From Albimonas pacifica (GTDB lineage: Bacteria; Pseudomonadota; Alphaproteobacteria; Rhodobacterales; Rhodobacteraceae): a DNA stretch of 64,000 nucleotides. How positions within the stretch are numbered: the first letter of the stretch is position 1; every line of letters starts with the position of its first letter. This document shows, one piece after another, positions 14,520 to 23,253 of this stretch. The position numbers and the translations under genes are program-made. Under the pieces are notes generated by a model that was not told where the DNA came from, ran no database searches, and saw only the letters and a program-made list of their open reading frames with translations. The DNA is taken from NCBI RefSeq assembly GCF_900113695.1, contig NZ_FOQH01000007.1, positions 310,001-374,000 on the forward strand. Reading direction: 5' to 3'.

Positions 14520-16175
14520 ATGCCCAAAGGCTCGGATCTATTCGTCGCCGCGCTGGAGAACGAGGGGGTCGAGCGCGTCTTCGGCGTCCCCGGCGAGGAG
14601 AACCTCGACATCGTGGAGTCGCTGCGCACCTCGCGCATCGAGCTGGTCCTGACCCGTCACGAGCAGGCGGCCGCCTTCATGGCGGCGACGCACGGGCGGC
14701 TGACCGGCCAGCCGGGCGTCTGCCTCGCCACGCTCGGCCCGGGGGCGCTGAACCTCGCGACCGGGGCGGCCTACGCCCATCTGGGCGCCATGCCGATGAT
14801 CCTCGTCACCGGGCAGAAGCCGGTGATGAGCGCCAAGCAGGCGCGGTTCCAGATCGTCGACATCGTCGCCTCGATGAAGCCCCTGACCAAGATGACGCGC
14901 CAGATCCTGAGCCCGGCCGCCATCCCCACCACGGTGCGCGACGCCTTCCGCGTCGCCGCAGGCGAACGACCGGGGCCTGTCCACCTGGAACTGCCCGAGG
15001 ACGTGGCGGGCGCGGACGCCGAGGACGCGGCCCTCGTGCCGCGCCATCCGCTGAACCGTCCGCTCGCCGGCGCCGCGGCGCTCGACGGGGCGGCCGAGAC
15101 GATCCTCGCCGCCCGGCGGCCGCTGGTGATGATCGGCGCGGCGGGCAACCGGCCTGCGCTGGTCGAGCCGCTCTCGGGCTTCATCGCCCGCACCCGGCTG
15201 CCGTTCTTCAACACCCAGATGGGCAAGGGCGCCGTCGACTGCGGCTCGGACCTCTACGTGGGGACCGCCGCGCTGTCGGAGGGGGACTACGTCCACGAAG
15301 CCGTCGAACGCGCCGACCTGATCGTCGCCATCGGCCACGACACCATCGAGAAGCCCCCGTTCCTGATGAAGAGCCGGGGCGGACCGAAGGTCGTCCACAT
15401 CGGCTACGAGCCCGCCACCGTCGAGCAGGTCTACCACCCCGACCTCGAGGTGATCGGCGACATCGGCGCCACGGTCGAGGGGCTGGCGGAGCGGCTCGAG
15501 GGCCGGCTGAAGCCGGACGAGGGGATGCCGGCGCTGCGCCGCAGGATCCTCGAGCGGATCAACGACCGCGCCGGGGAGGATCGCTTCCCGCCGACGCCCC
15601 AGCGCGTCGTCCACGACGTGCGCAAGGCGATGCCCGACGACGGAATCGTCTGCCTCGACAACGGCATGTACAAGATCTGGTTCGCCCGCAACTACCGCAC
15701 CCATGTCGCCAACACGCTGCTGCTCGACAACGCGCTGGCGACGATGGGGGCGGGGCTGCCCTCGGCGATGGCGGCGGCGATGCTGCATCCCGGGCGCCGG
15801 GTGATGGCCGTGTGCGGCGACGGCGGGTTCATGATGAACTCGCAGGAGCTGGAGACGGCGGTGCGCCTGGGGCTGAACCTCGTGGTGGTGGTCCTCAACG
15901 ACGGCGCCTACGGGATGATCCGCTGGAAGCAGTCGGTGGACGACTTCCCCGATTTCGGGATGACCTTCGGCAACCCCGATTTCGTGCGCTACGCCGAAGC
16001 CTACGGCGCGAAGGGATCGCGGGTGAGCGCGGTCGAGGACCTCGCGCCCACGCTCGAGGCCGCCTTCGCCGGCGGCGGCGTGCACCTGGTCGAGGTTCCC
16101 GTCGACTACTCGGAGAACACCCGGGTGCTGGTCGACGAACTGCGCAACCGCAAGCCGGACGTGGAATGCTCATGA
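14520..16175 (+). CDS. Acetolactate synthase-type ThDP-dependent enzyme
   Basis: 551 residues. The domains are PYR (1-170, with catalytic Glu48 in TRHEQAAAF), central (185-320) and ThDP-binding PP (350-530, with GDGGFMMNSQELETA followed by VVVVLND). It resembles the catabolic large subunit (AlsS/BudB) more than IlvB because the FAD-contacting region is poorly matched and no small subunit gene follows. It may form acetolactate from pyruvate or carboligate or decarboxylate another 2-keto acid. A GAAGGGGA ribosome site precedes the start. The next gene, an aldehyde dehydrogenase 40 nt on, may handle an aldehyde product. Confidence 0.88.
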   Translation: MPKGSDLFVAALENEGVERVFGVPGEENLDIVESLRTSRIELVLTRHEQAAAFMAATHGRLTGQPGVCLATLGPGALNLATGAAYAHLGAMPMILVTGQKPVMSAKQARFQIVDIVASMKPLTKMTRQILSPAAIPTTVRDAFRVAAGERPGPVHLELPEDVAGADAEDAALVPRHPLNRPLAGAAALDGAAETILAARRPLVMIGAAGNRPALVEPLSGFIARTRLPFFNTQMGKGAVDCGSDLYVGTAALSEGDYVHEAVERADLIVAIGHDTIEKPPFLMKSRGGPKVVHIGYEPATVEQVYHPDLEVIGDIGATVEGLAERLEGRLKPDEGMPALRRRILERINDRAGEDRFPPTPQRVVHDVRKAMPDDGIVCLDNGMYKIWFARNYRTHVANTLLLDNALATMGAGLPSAMAAAMLHPGRRVMAVCGDGGFMMNSQELETAVRLGLNLVVVVLNDGAYGMIRWKQSVDDFPDFGMTFGNPDFVRYAEAYGAKGSRVSAVEDLAPTLEAAFAGGGVHLVEVPVDYSENTRVLVDELRNRKPDVECS

Positions 16176-16215
16176 TCCGGCCCGTCCCCCCCAGACACCG
16201 GAGCCCGGACCCGCG

Positions 16216-17610
16216 ATGACACCGACCATGCTCAGCGTCGTGCAGGCCTACGACCGCGCGAAGATCGCGGAGGTCGCGACCGACGACGCCGCCGCCCTCG
16301 AACGCAAGCTGCAGCTTGCCGTGCGCGTCTTCGCGGACCGCGACGGCTGGCTGAAGCCCCACCAGCGGGTCGCGGTCCTGCGCCGGCTGGCGGGCCTGAT
16401 GGAGGGGCGGCGCGACCACTTGGCCCTGCAGATCGCGCGGGAGGGGGGCAAGCCCCTTCCCGACGCGTTGGTCGAGACCGACCGCGCCATCGACGGCGTG
16501 CGCAACGCCGCCGAGGCGCTGCGCGACTTCGGCGGGCGGGAGATCCCGATGGGCCTCTCGGCGGCCTCCGAGGACCGCTGGGCCTTCACCACGCGCGAGC
16601 CCATCGGCGTGGTCGCGGCGATCTCGGCCTTCAACCACCCGCTGAACCTGATCGTCCACCAGGTCGCGCCGGCCATCGCCACCGGCTGCCCGGTGATCGT
16701 GAAGCCGGCGAGCGCGACGCCGCTGTCGTGCCTCGATTTCGTGGCGATGGTCCATGAGGCGGGCCTGCCCGAGCCCTGGTGCCAGAGCTTCCTCCCCCGG
16801 GAGATCGCGCTGGCCGAGGCGCTGGCGACCGACGCCCGGGTGGCGTTCCTCAGCTTCATCGGCTCGGCCCGGGTCGGCTGGGGCCTGCACGCGAAGCTCG
16901 CGCCCGGAACCCGCTCGGCGCTGGAGCATGGCGGCGTGGCGCCGGCCATCGTCGACCGCAGCGCCGACCTGGACGAGGTTATCGAGCCGATCGTGAAGGG
17001 CGGCTACTACCACGCCGGCCAGGTCTGCGTGTCGACGCAGCGGATCTACGTCCACCGGGACATCGCCGACGACTTCACCCAGCGCCTGGTCGCCCGGGTC
17101 GAGGCCCTGCGCACCGGCGATCCGACGCAGGCCGAGACCGAGGTCGGGCCGCTGATCCAGCCGCGCGAGGCCGACCGGGTCGAGGACTGGATCGCCGAGG
17201 CGACCTCGGGCGGGGCGGTGCTGGCGACCGGGGGCGAGCGGCTGTCGGAGACGACCCTGCGCCCCGCGGTGCTGCTGGACCCCGCGCCCGAGGCGAAGCT
17301 CTCCCGGCTGGAGGTCTTCGGCCCGGCGGTGGCGGTCTGGCGTCACGACGACCTCGACGACGCCGTCCGCCGCGCCAACGCCCTGCCGACGGCCTTCCAG
17401 GCGAGCGTCTTCGCGCGGGACATCGGCGTCGCCATGCGCGCGGCCGACCGGCTGGACGCCTCGGCGGTGATGATCAACGACCCGACCGCCTTCCGGGTCG
17501 ACTGGATGCCCTTCGCCGGCCGCCGGGAGTCCGGCTACGGGACCGGCGGCATCCCCTTCACCATGCGCGACATGACGCAGGAGAAGATGATCCTCATGCG
17601 CAAGCGCTGA
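16216..17610 (+). CDS. NAD(P)-dependent aldehyde dehydrogenase
   Basis: 464 residues, ALDH superfamily. Visible features are the N-anchor SAFNHPLNL (near 138), VKPASATPL (near 160), the general-base segment LEHGGVAPAIV near 235 (the family usually has LELGG) and the nucleophile in AGQVCVSTQR near 273. It oxidises an aldehyde to the acid in the cytoplasm. It follows the ThDP enzyme and precedes an MDR dehydrogenase in one operon, suggesting sequential conversion of an electrophilic carbonyl compound. Confidence 0.93.
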   Translation: MTPTMLSVVQAYDRAKIAEVATDDAAALERKLQLAVRVFADRDGWLKPHQRVAVLRRLAGLMEGRRDHLALQIAREGGKPLPDALVETDRAIDGVRNAAEALRDFGGREIPMGLSAASEDRWAFTTREPIGVVAAISAFNHPLNLIVHQVAPAIATGCPVIVKPASATPLSCLDFVAMVHEAGLPEPWCQSFLPREIALAEALATDARVAFLSFIGSARVGWGLHAKLAPGTRSALEHGGVAPAIVDRSADLDEVIEPIVKGGYYHAGQVCVSTQRIYVHRDIADDFTQRLVARVEALRTGDPTQAETEVGPLIQPREADRVEDWIAEATSGGAVLATGGERLSETTLRPAVLLDPAPEAKLSRLEVFGPAVAVWRHDDLDDAVRRANALPTAFQASVFARDIGVAMRAADRLDASAVMINDPTAFRVDWMPFAGRRESGYGTGGIPFTMRDMTQEKMILMRKR

Positions 17611-17661
17611 GGGGTCTCCCGCCGCCCGAGGCGGCATATCCCAGCCCGAGAGAGAACCGCC

Positions 17662-18711
17662 ATGACCCGCCCCCCCGCCGCCGCGATGAAAGCCGTCGCG
17701 TTGACCCGCTACCTGCCCATCGAAGACCCCGAGGCGCTGATCGACGTGGAGCTTCCCCGCCCGTCGCCGCAGGGCCGCGACCTGCTGGTCGAGGTGCGCG
17801 CCGTCGCCGTGAACCCGGTCGACGCCAAGGTCCGCGCGCCCAAGGACACGGTCGAGAAGACCCCGCGCGTCATCGGCTACGACGCCGCCGGCGTGGTCGT
17901 CGAGGCGGGGCCCGGGGCGACGCTGTTCCGCCCCGGCGACGAGGTCTGGTACGCCGGCGACATCACCCGCCCCGGCGCCAACCAGCAGTTCCACCTGGTC
18001 GACGAGCGCATCGTCGGGCGCAAGCCCCGCACGCTCGACTTCGCCGAGGCCGCCGCCCTGCCCCTGACCACGATCACCGCCTACGAGGCGATGTACGACC
18101 GCCTGGGCATCGACCGCGACGGCGGCTCGGCGGGCCAGTCGATCCTGATGTTCGGAGGCGCCGGCGGGGTCGGCTCGATCGCCATCCAGCTCGCGAAGCG
18201 CAGCGGCCTGACGGTGATCGCCACCGCCTCGCGGCCCGAGACCATCGACTGGGCGCTGTCGCTCGGCGCCGACCACACGGTCGACCACCGCGGAGACGTG
18301 GTGGCGCAGGTCCGCGCGCTGGGCTTCGAACATGTCGACCATGTCGCGATCTTCAACGACATGCGCCACTGGGCGGCGGCGGTGGAGCTGATCCGGCCGC
18401 AGGGCGGGATCGTGACCATCGACGACACCCACCACCCGATGCCGATGGAGATGATGAAGACCAAGGCCGCCGCCCTGCACTGGGAGTTCATGTTCGCCCG
18501 CGCGATGCACCGCACCCCGGACATGATCGAGCAGCACCGGCTGCTGAACTTCGTCGCCGACGAGATCGACGCGGGCCGCCTGCGCACCACGGTCGCCGAG
18601 GTGCTCCGCCCCATCGACGCGGCCACGATGCGCGAGGCGCACCGGCGCATCGAGACCGGCGCCGCCCGCGGCAAGATCGTGGTCGAGGGCTTCCCCGCCG
18701 CTTCGAGCTGA
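17662..18711 (+). CDS. Zinc-binding-type alcohol dehydrogenase family protein (MDR)
   Basis: 349 residues of the MDR subgroup annotated as zinc-binding alcohol dehydrogenase family protein. The N-terminal GroES-like half (10-130) contains VNPVDAKVRAP. The Rossmann half carries ILMFGGAGGVGSIAIQLAK near 155. Several His residues cluster near 255 (IDDTHHPMPMEMM). It probably reduces quinones or enones with NADPH. Last gene of the operon, followed at once by a strong hairpin. Confidence 0.9.
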   Translation: MTRPPAAAMKAVALTRYLPIEDPEALIDVELPRPSPQGRDLLVEVRAVAVNPVDAKVRAPKDTVEKTPRVIGYDAAGVVVEAGPGATLFRPGDEVWYAGDITRPGANQQFHLVDERIVGRKPRTLDFAEAAALPLTTITAYEAMYDRLGIDRDGGSAGQSILMFGGAGGVGSIAIQLAKRSGLTVIATASRPETIDWALSLGADHTVDHRGDVVAQVRALGFEHVDHVAIFNDMRHWAAAVELIRPQGGIVTIDDTHHPMPMEMMKTKAAALHWEFMFARAMHRTPDMIEQHRLLNFVADEIDAGRLRTTVAEVLRPIDAATMREAHRRIETGAARGKIVVEGFPAASS

Positions 18712-18717
18712 CGGCCG

Positions 18718-18750
18718 GGGGGCCGCGCCGTCCCGGACGGCGCGGCCCCC
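18718..18750. terminator. 14-bp hairpin ending the quinone reductase operon
   Basis: GGGGGCCGCGCCGT pairs with ACGGCGCGGCCCCC across CCCGG, just after the MDR stop. It lies between convergent operons and may serve both. Confidence 0.65.
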
Positions 18751-18759
18751 GCTCGACGA

Positions 18760-18807
18760 TCCTGCGGCCCGTCTCTCCTGCAGCCAGTCTCTCCTGCGGC
18801 CCGTCTC
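18760..18807. repeat. Three tandem 16-bp repeats next to the amidohydrolase stop
   Basis: TCCTGCGGCCCGTCTC occurs at 18760-18775 and 18792-18807, with a two-mismatch copy between them. The array abuts the amidohydrolase stop codon. A slippage origin is likely; no function is evident. Confidence 0.75.
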
Positions 18808-20805
18808 TCAGACCGCGAAGCAGGAGCAGCCGAGGGCGCCCCAGAACGACTTCAGGTCCTTCACGGGGATCGGGTTGGCCCAGGCGATGCCATGGTCGTG
18901 GCCGTGCATCGCGCAGGCGCTGGCGCAGCCGTCGTGGCAGGACCGGGCGAAGCGGGTCCCGGCGGCCAGGGAGGCGTGGCGCGCGCCCGGGCTCGGGACC
19001 GCGCCGACCGGGCTCCAGTCCGGCGAGGCCGGCGGCAGGGGCGGGGCGAGGTCGGCGAAGTCGCCCTCGCCATGCACCGCCGCGCCGCCGACCAGGGTCA
19101 GGACCGCGTTGATCCCCCGGATCTCCTCGGGCGGCACGCTCAGGTAGTCGGCCGAGAGCACGGCGAGGTCCGCGTACATGCCGGGCGCGAGGGTCCCCTT
19201 CACGTCCGCCTCGCCCGAGAACCAGGCGGAGCCGTGGGTCCAGAGGCGCAGCGCCTCCTCCCGCGACAGCACGTCCGCCTCGGCGCTCAGCGGCAGGCCG
19301 CCCAGCGTCTTGCCGGTGGTCATCCAGTAGAGGCCGACCCAGGGGTCGTAGGAGGCGACGCGGGTGGCGTCGGTGCCTGCGCCGACCGGCACGCCCATGT
19401 CGATCATCCGCCGGATCGGCGGCGTCGCCTGCGCGGCGTCCGCGCCGTAGCGCGCGACGAAATACTCGCCCTGGAAGGCCATGCGGTGCTGGGTGGCGAT
19501 GCCGCCGCCCAGGGCCGCGATCCGCTCGATGTTGCGCGGCGTGATCGTCTCGGCGTGGTCGATGATGAAGCGCGTCTCGAAGGGCTGGCGCTGGGCGACC
19601 CGCTCGAAGACGGACAGGAAGCGGTCGATGCTCTCGTCATAGGTGGCGTGGATGCGGAACGGCCAGCGGTTCTCCGCCAGCAGCTCGACGATCGGCTCCA
19701 GCTCGCTTTCCATGGCGGGGGCGAGGTCGGGGCGCGGCTCGAGGAAGTTCTCGAAATCCGCGGCCGACCAGGCGAGGTTCTCTCCCGCCCCGTTCATCCG
19801 CAGCATGTCCGAGCCGGCCCCGGGCTCGGTCATCGCGATCCAGCGCTCGTAGTCCGTCAGCTCCTCGCCCGCGGTCTGGGCGAAGAGGTTGTAGGCGATC
19901 CGCACGGTCAGCTCGCCCGCGTCGTGCAGCCGCTGGATGACGTCGTAGTCCTGGGGATAGTTCTGCCCGCCGCCGCCGGCGTCGATCACGCTGGTGATGC
20001 CCAGGCGGTTCATCTCGCGCATGTAGTGGCGGGTGGAGTTGACTTGGTCCTCGAGCGGCAGCGTCGGCCCCTTCGCGAGGGTGGAATAGAGGATCAGCGC
20101 CGAGGGCCGGGCGATCAGCAGCCCCGTCGGCTCGCCCCGCGCGTCGCGCTGGATCTCGCCGCCCGGCGGGTTCGGCGTGTCCCGGTCGAAGCCCAGCGCC
20201 GCCAGCGCCGCGCGGTTCAGCAGCGCCCGGCCGTAGAGGTGCAGGATGAAGACCGGCGCGTCGGGGGCGGCGGCGTTGATCTCGTCGAGCGTCGGCATCC
20301 GCCGCTCGGCGAACTGGAACTCGGACCAGCCGCCGACCACGCGGACCCACTGCGGCGGCGGCGTGCGGTCGGCCTGCTCCCTCAGCAGGCGCAGCGCGTC
20401 GGCGACCGAGGGGACGTTCTCCCACCTCAGCTCGAGATTGTAGTTCAGCCCGCCGCGGATCAGGTGGGTGTGGCTGTCGTTGAGGCCGGGGATCACGCGC
20501 CGGCCGCCCGCGTCGATCACCCGGGTCCGGGCGTCCGCGAGCCGCATGATCTCGGCCTGCGATCCCGTCGCCAGGACCAGACCGTCGCGGATCGCGACGG
20601 CCTCCGCCTCCGGCCTCGCGGGGTCGAGCGTGGTGACGCGGGCGTTCGCGACGATCGTGTCGGCCATGCCGTCGGCCGCGTCGGTCTGCGCGCGCGCCCA
20701 TCCGGGGGCGAGGCCGAGGGCGCCGACCGCGGCGGCCGATCTGGCGACCCATCGGCGGCTGACGCCCGGGGCGGCGGGCGGGAAGGATCGTCGGCTGTCG
20801 CGCAT
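18808..20805 (-). CDS. Exported YtcJ-type amidohydrolase with Cys/His-rich tail
   Basis: 665 residues. A Tat-like signal (SRRWVARSAAAVGALGL, cleavage near ARAQ, about residue 40) indicates export. The amidohydrolase family 3 core (about 50-560) has the metal-binding GLNDSHTHL near 108, IDHAETITP near 410 and GTDATR near 470. The last ~45 residues are unusual: CHDGCASACAMHGHDHG, then GALGCSCFAV. That tail could bind a metal. Substrate unknown. Last of three genes transcribed from 22.8 kb; GAGGACG precedes the ATG. Confidence 0.9.
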   Translation of the reverse strand: MRDSRRSFPPAAPGVSRRWVARSAAAVGALGLAPGWARAQTDAADGMADTIVANARVTTLDPARPEAEAVAIRDGLVLATGSQAEIMRLADARTRVIDAGGRRVIPGLNDSHTHLIRGGLNYNLELRWENVPSVADALRLLREQADRTPPPQWVRVVGGWSEFQFAERRMPTLDEINAAAPDAPVFILHLYGRALLNRAALAALGFDRDTPNPPGGEIQRDARGEPTGLLIARPSALILYSTLAKGPTLPLEDQVNSTRHYMREMNRLGITSVIDAGGGGQNYPQDYDVIQRLHDAGELTVRIAYNLFAQTAGEELTDYERWIAMTEPGAGSDMLRMNGAGENLAWSAADFENFLEPRPDLAPAMESELEPIVELLAENRWPFRIHATYDESIDRFLSVFERVAQRQPFETRFIIDHAETITPRNIERIAALGGGIATQHRMAFQGEYFVARYGADAAQATPPIRRMIDMGVPVGAGTDATRVASYDPWVGLYWMTTGKTLGGLPLSAEADVLSREEALRLWTHGSAWFSGEADVKGTLAPGMYADLAVLSADYLSVPPEEIRGINAVLTLVGGAAVHGEGDFADLAPPLPPASPDWSPVGAVPSPGARHASLAAGTRFARSCHDGCASACAMHGHDHGIAWANPIPVKDLKSFWGALGCSCFAV

Positions 20806-20952
20806 GTCTTGCGTCCTCGCTTCGTGCGCCTCCCTGCCTCACGGAAAATGACGGGCCCGCGGGGGGCGTCGCGGACCCGCCAAGTGCGCCGGCAGGGACA
20901 GGGGGCGACCGCGCGGTGGGACGCGGCCGTCGGGTCCGGCGCTTGGGGACCG

Positions 20953-21648
20953 CTACTCGGCGGCGGCGGTCGTTCCGGCGGGGACGGGCGCGAGACGCGC
21001 GCCGTGCGCGACGCGCTCGGGCGCCTTGTGAACCATGGTGTAGGCGTAATCGACGCCCATGCCGTAGGCCCCGGAATGCTCCCGCACGATGCCCATCACG
21101 GCGTCGTAGGTCTCACGATGCGCCCAGTCGCGCTGCCATTCCAGCATCACCTGCTGCCAGGTCACCGGCACGACGCCGGCCTGCACCATGCGCTGCATCG
21201 ACCAGTCGTGCGCCGCCTGCGAGGTCCCGCCCGAGGCGTCGGCGACCATGAAGATCTCGTATCCGCCCTCGGCCATCGCGCTGAAGGCGAAGGCGTTGTT
21301 GCACACCTCCGTCCACAGGCCGGAGACGACGATCTTCTTGCGGCCGGTCTTCGCCAGCGCGTCGCGCACCTTCCGGTCGTCCCACGAGTTCATCGAGGTC
21401 CGCTCGAGCAGCGGATGATCGGGGAACACCGCCAGCAGCTCCGGGTAGGTGTGGCCCGAGAAGCTCTCGGTCTCGACCGTGGTGATCGTGGTCGGGATGC
21501 CGAACACCCTGGCCGCCTTCGCCAGGGCCACGACGTTGTTCTTCAGGACCTGCCGGTCGATCGACTGCACGCCGAAGGCCATCTGCGGCTGCTGGTCGAT
21601 GAAGATGAGCTGGCAGTTCTCCGGCGTCAGAAGCTCGGGCTGGGTCAT
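20953..21648 (-). CDS. Isochorismatase-family (YcaC-like) hydrolase 1
   Basis: 231 residues. The cysteine-hydrolase triad is visible as Asp in FIDQQPQM (near 18), Lys in TGRKKIVV (near 105) and Cys in GLWTEVCNNAF (near 117). YcaC-like members are of uncertain substrate and hydrolyse amides or related bonds. AAGGAGAG precedes the start. It lies between the alpha/beta hydrolase and amidohydrolase genes of one operon and is paralogous to the gene at 34717. Confidence 0.9.
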   Translation of the reverse strand: MTQPELLTPENCQLIFIDQQPQMAFGVQSIDRQVLKNNVVALAKAARVFGIPTTITTVETESFSGHTYPELLAVFPDHPLLERTSMNSWDDRKVRDALAKTGRKKIVVSGLWTEVCNNAFAFSAMAEGGYEIFMVADASGGTSQAAHDWSMQRMVQAGVVPVTWQQVMLEWQRDWAHRETYDAVMGIVREHSGAYGMGVDYAYTMVHKAPERVAHGARLAPVPAGTTAAAE

Positions 21649-21690
21649 CGTCTCTCTCCTTGGAAGTGCTGGCGTCGCGCCGCAGGCGCC

Positions 21691-22659
21691 TCAGCTCTCG
21701 ATGAAGGCCAGGATGTCGGCGTTCAGCACGTCGGCGTTCACCGCCAGCATCCCGTGCGAGAAGCCGGGATAGGTCTTCAGCGTGCCGTCGGGCAGCAGGT
21801 CGACCGCCTTGAGGGCCGAGGCCGCGATCGGGACGATCTGGTCGTCCTCGCCGTGCAGCACCAGCGTGGGGACGGAGATCGCCTTCAGGTCCTCGGTCTG
21901 GTCGGTCTCCGAGAAGGCCTTGATGCCGTCGTAATGCGCCTTGGCGCCGCCCATCATGCCCTGGCGCCACCAGTTCTGGACGAGGCCCTCGTGGACCGTC
22001 GCGCCCTCGCGGTTGAAGCCGTAGAAGGGGCCCGCGGGGAGATCGAGGAAGAACTGGGCGCGGTTGCCGGCCAGCGCCGCGCGCAGGCCGTCGAAGACCT
22101 CCATCGGCGTGCCCTCGGGGTTGTCGGGGGTCTGGAGCATCAGCGGCGGAATCGCGGCGACCAGCACCGCCTTCGCCGCCCGGCCCGACGGTTCGCCGTG
22201 GCGCGCCACGTAGCGCGCCGCCTCGCCGCCGCCGGTGGAGTGGCCCACATGCACCGCGTCGCGCAGGTCCAGCGCCTCGACCACGGCGAAGGCGTCGGCG
22301 GCGTAGTGGTCGAGGTCGTGGCCGTGGTCGACCTGCTCCGAGCGGCCGTGCCCGCGCCGGTCGTGCGCCACGACCCGGTAGCCCTTCGAGAGGAAGAACA
22401 GCATCTGCGCGTCCCACTCGTCGGCGCTGAGCGGCCAGCCGTGGTGGAACATGATCGGCCGGGCGTCCTTCGGGCCCCAGTCCTTGTAGAAGATGCGGTT
22501 GCCGTCGGGGGCGGTGATCTGCGCCATCGCACGATCTCCTTGGGTTCGATCCTGAGCCAGACCCGGAAGCGGGAACGCGGTCGCGGCGGCGAAAGCCCCG
22601 GCGGAGGAGAGCGCCGTCCGCCGCGTCAGCGTTGCAGGGGTCGGAGGGTTGCTGCGCAT
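21691..22659 (-). CDS. Alpha/beta hydrolase (chloroperoxidase/esterase type) with twin-arginine leader and internal start
   Basis: 322 residues from the first ATG. Residues 1-36 are a Tat signal (TRRTALSSAGAFAAATAF, ending GLAQ). The hydrolase core has the nucleophile in GHSTGGGEA, the acid in GEDDQIVP and His in GFSHGM, as in cofactor-free haloperoxidases and arylesterases. A second ATG (22527) opens MAQITAPDG, is preceded by AAGGAG at 8 nt and aligns exactly with the start of the cytosolic paralogue at 24974. Two products, one exported and one 278-residue cytosolic, are plausible. First gene of the hydrolase-isochorismatase-amidohydrolase operon. Confidence 0.92.
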   Translation of the reverse strand: MRSNPPTPATLTRRTALSSAGAFAAATAFPLPGLAQDRTQGDRAMAQITAPDGNRIFYKDWGPKDARPIMFHHGWPLSADEWDAQMLFFLSKGYRVVAHDRRGHGRSEQVDHGHDLDHYAADAFAVVEALDLRDAVHVGHSTGGGEAARYVARHGEPSGRAAKAVLVAAIPPLMLQTPDNPEGTPMEVFDGLRAALAGNRAQFFLDLPAGPFYGFNREGATVHEGLVQNWWRQGMMGGAKAHYDGIKAFSETDQTEDLKAISVPTLVLHGEDDQIVPIAASALKAVDLLPDGTLKTYPGFSHGMLAVNADVLNADILAFIES

Positions 22660-22728
22660 GGGTGATCCTTTCGCTTGACCGGGCTTCGCCGCGGGTTCGG
22701 CACGCCGAGCATCGGGAAGGTCGAAAGC

Positions 22729-22790
22729 AGGCTAGGCCGCTTCGACGCCCGGGGCGTTGCGGGTTCTGCTGCACATGGACCGAACTTGCG
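22729..22790 (-). promoter_or_regulatory. Bipartite AraC-type operator and -10, hydrolase operon (copy 3)
   Basis: On the minus strand CGCAAGTTCGG starts at 22790, GCAGCAG follows with its GCA 20 bp on, and TAGCCT (22734-22729) is the -10, 56 bp after the motif start. The leader to the hydrolase ATG is about 65 nt. Confidence 0.7.
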
Positions 22791-22928
22791 CATCCCGCCC
22801 CTCCGGTCGCCGCCGGAGGGGCGGAGGGCCCCGCCCGGGCCGCGCCGCGGGCCGGATCCCGGACCCGCCGGGGTCGTCCGCCGGCGCGCCCCTGCCTCGC
22901 CGGTTGCCCGGCCATGTTCTTGAAAGAC

Positions 22929-22990
22929 CGCAAGATCGGCCCCTTCGCGGCAGGCCCAGCGCCGCGGGGCGGACGGCGCCCGGCTAGGCT
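22929..22990 (+). promoter_or_regulatory. Bipartite AraC-type operator and -10, MFS operon (copy 4)
   Basis: CGCAAGATCGG at 22929-22939, GCGGCAG at 22947-22953 and TAGGCT at 22985-22990. The spacing is identical to copies 2, 3 and 5. The predicted leader to the MFS gene is about 255 nt. No other gene is supported in the 22660-23253 divergent region. Confidence 0.7.
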
Positions 22991-23253
22991 CTCCCGGACA
23001 TGACGCCCCCGGGCGCCGCCGCCAGCCCGGCGGAGCGCCGGAGCCGGCGGACCCGGATCCTTTCGGGCGCCTCGCCGGCGCCGGGGCCCTCGCGGCACGG
23101 GGCCTGCCCGGGCGCCGGCCGCCCTGGGCCTCGCCCGCAAGACCGCGCCCGCGACGGCCGGCGAGCGCCCGCGACGGGCCCGACGGGCCGTCCAGAACCG
23201 CCGACGGCGCCGCCCGCGCGCGGCCGTCGTCCGCTCCGACCCCGAAGGACCCC

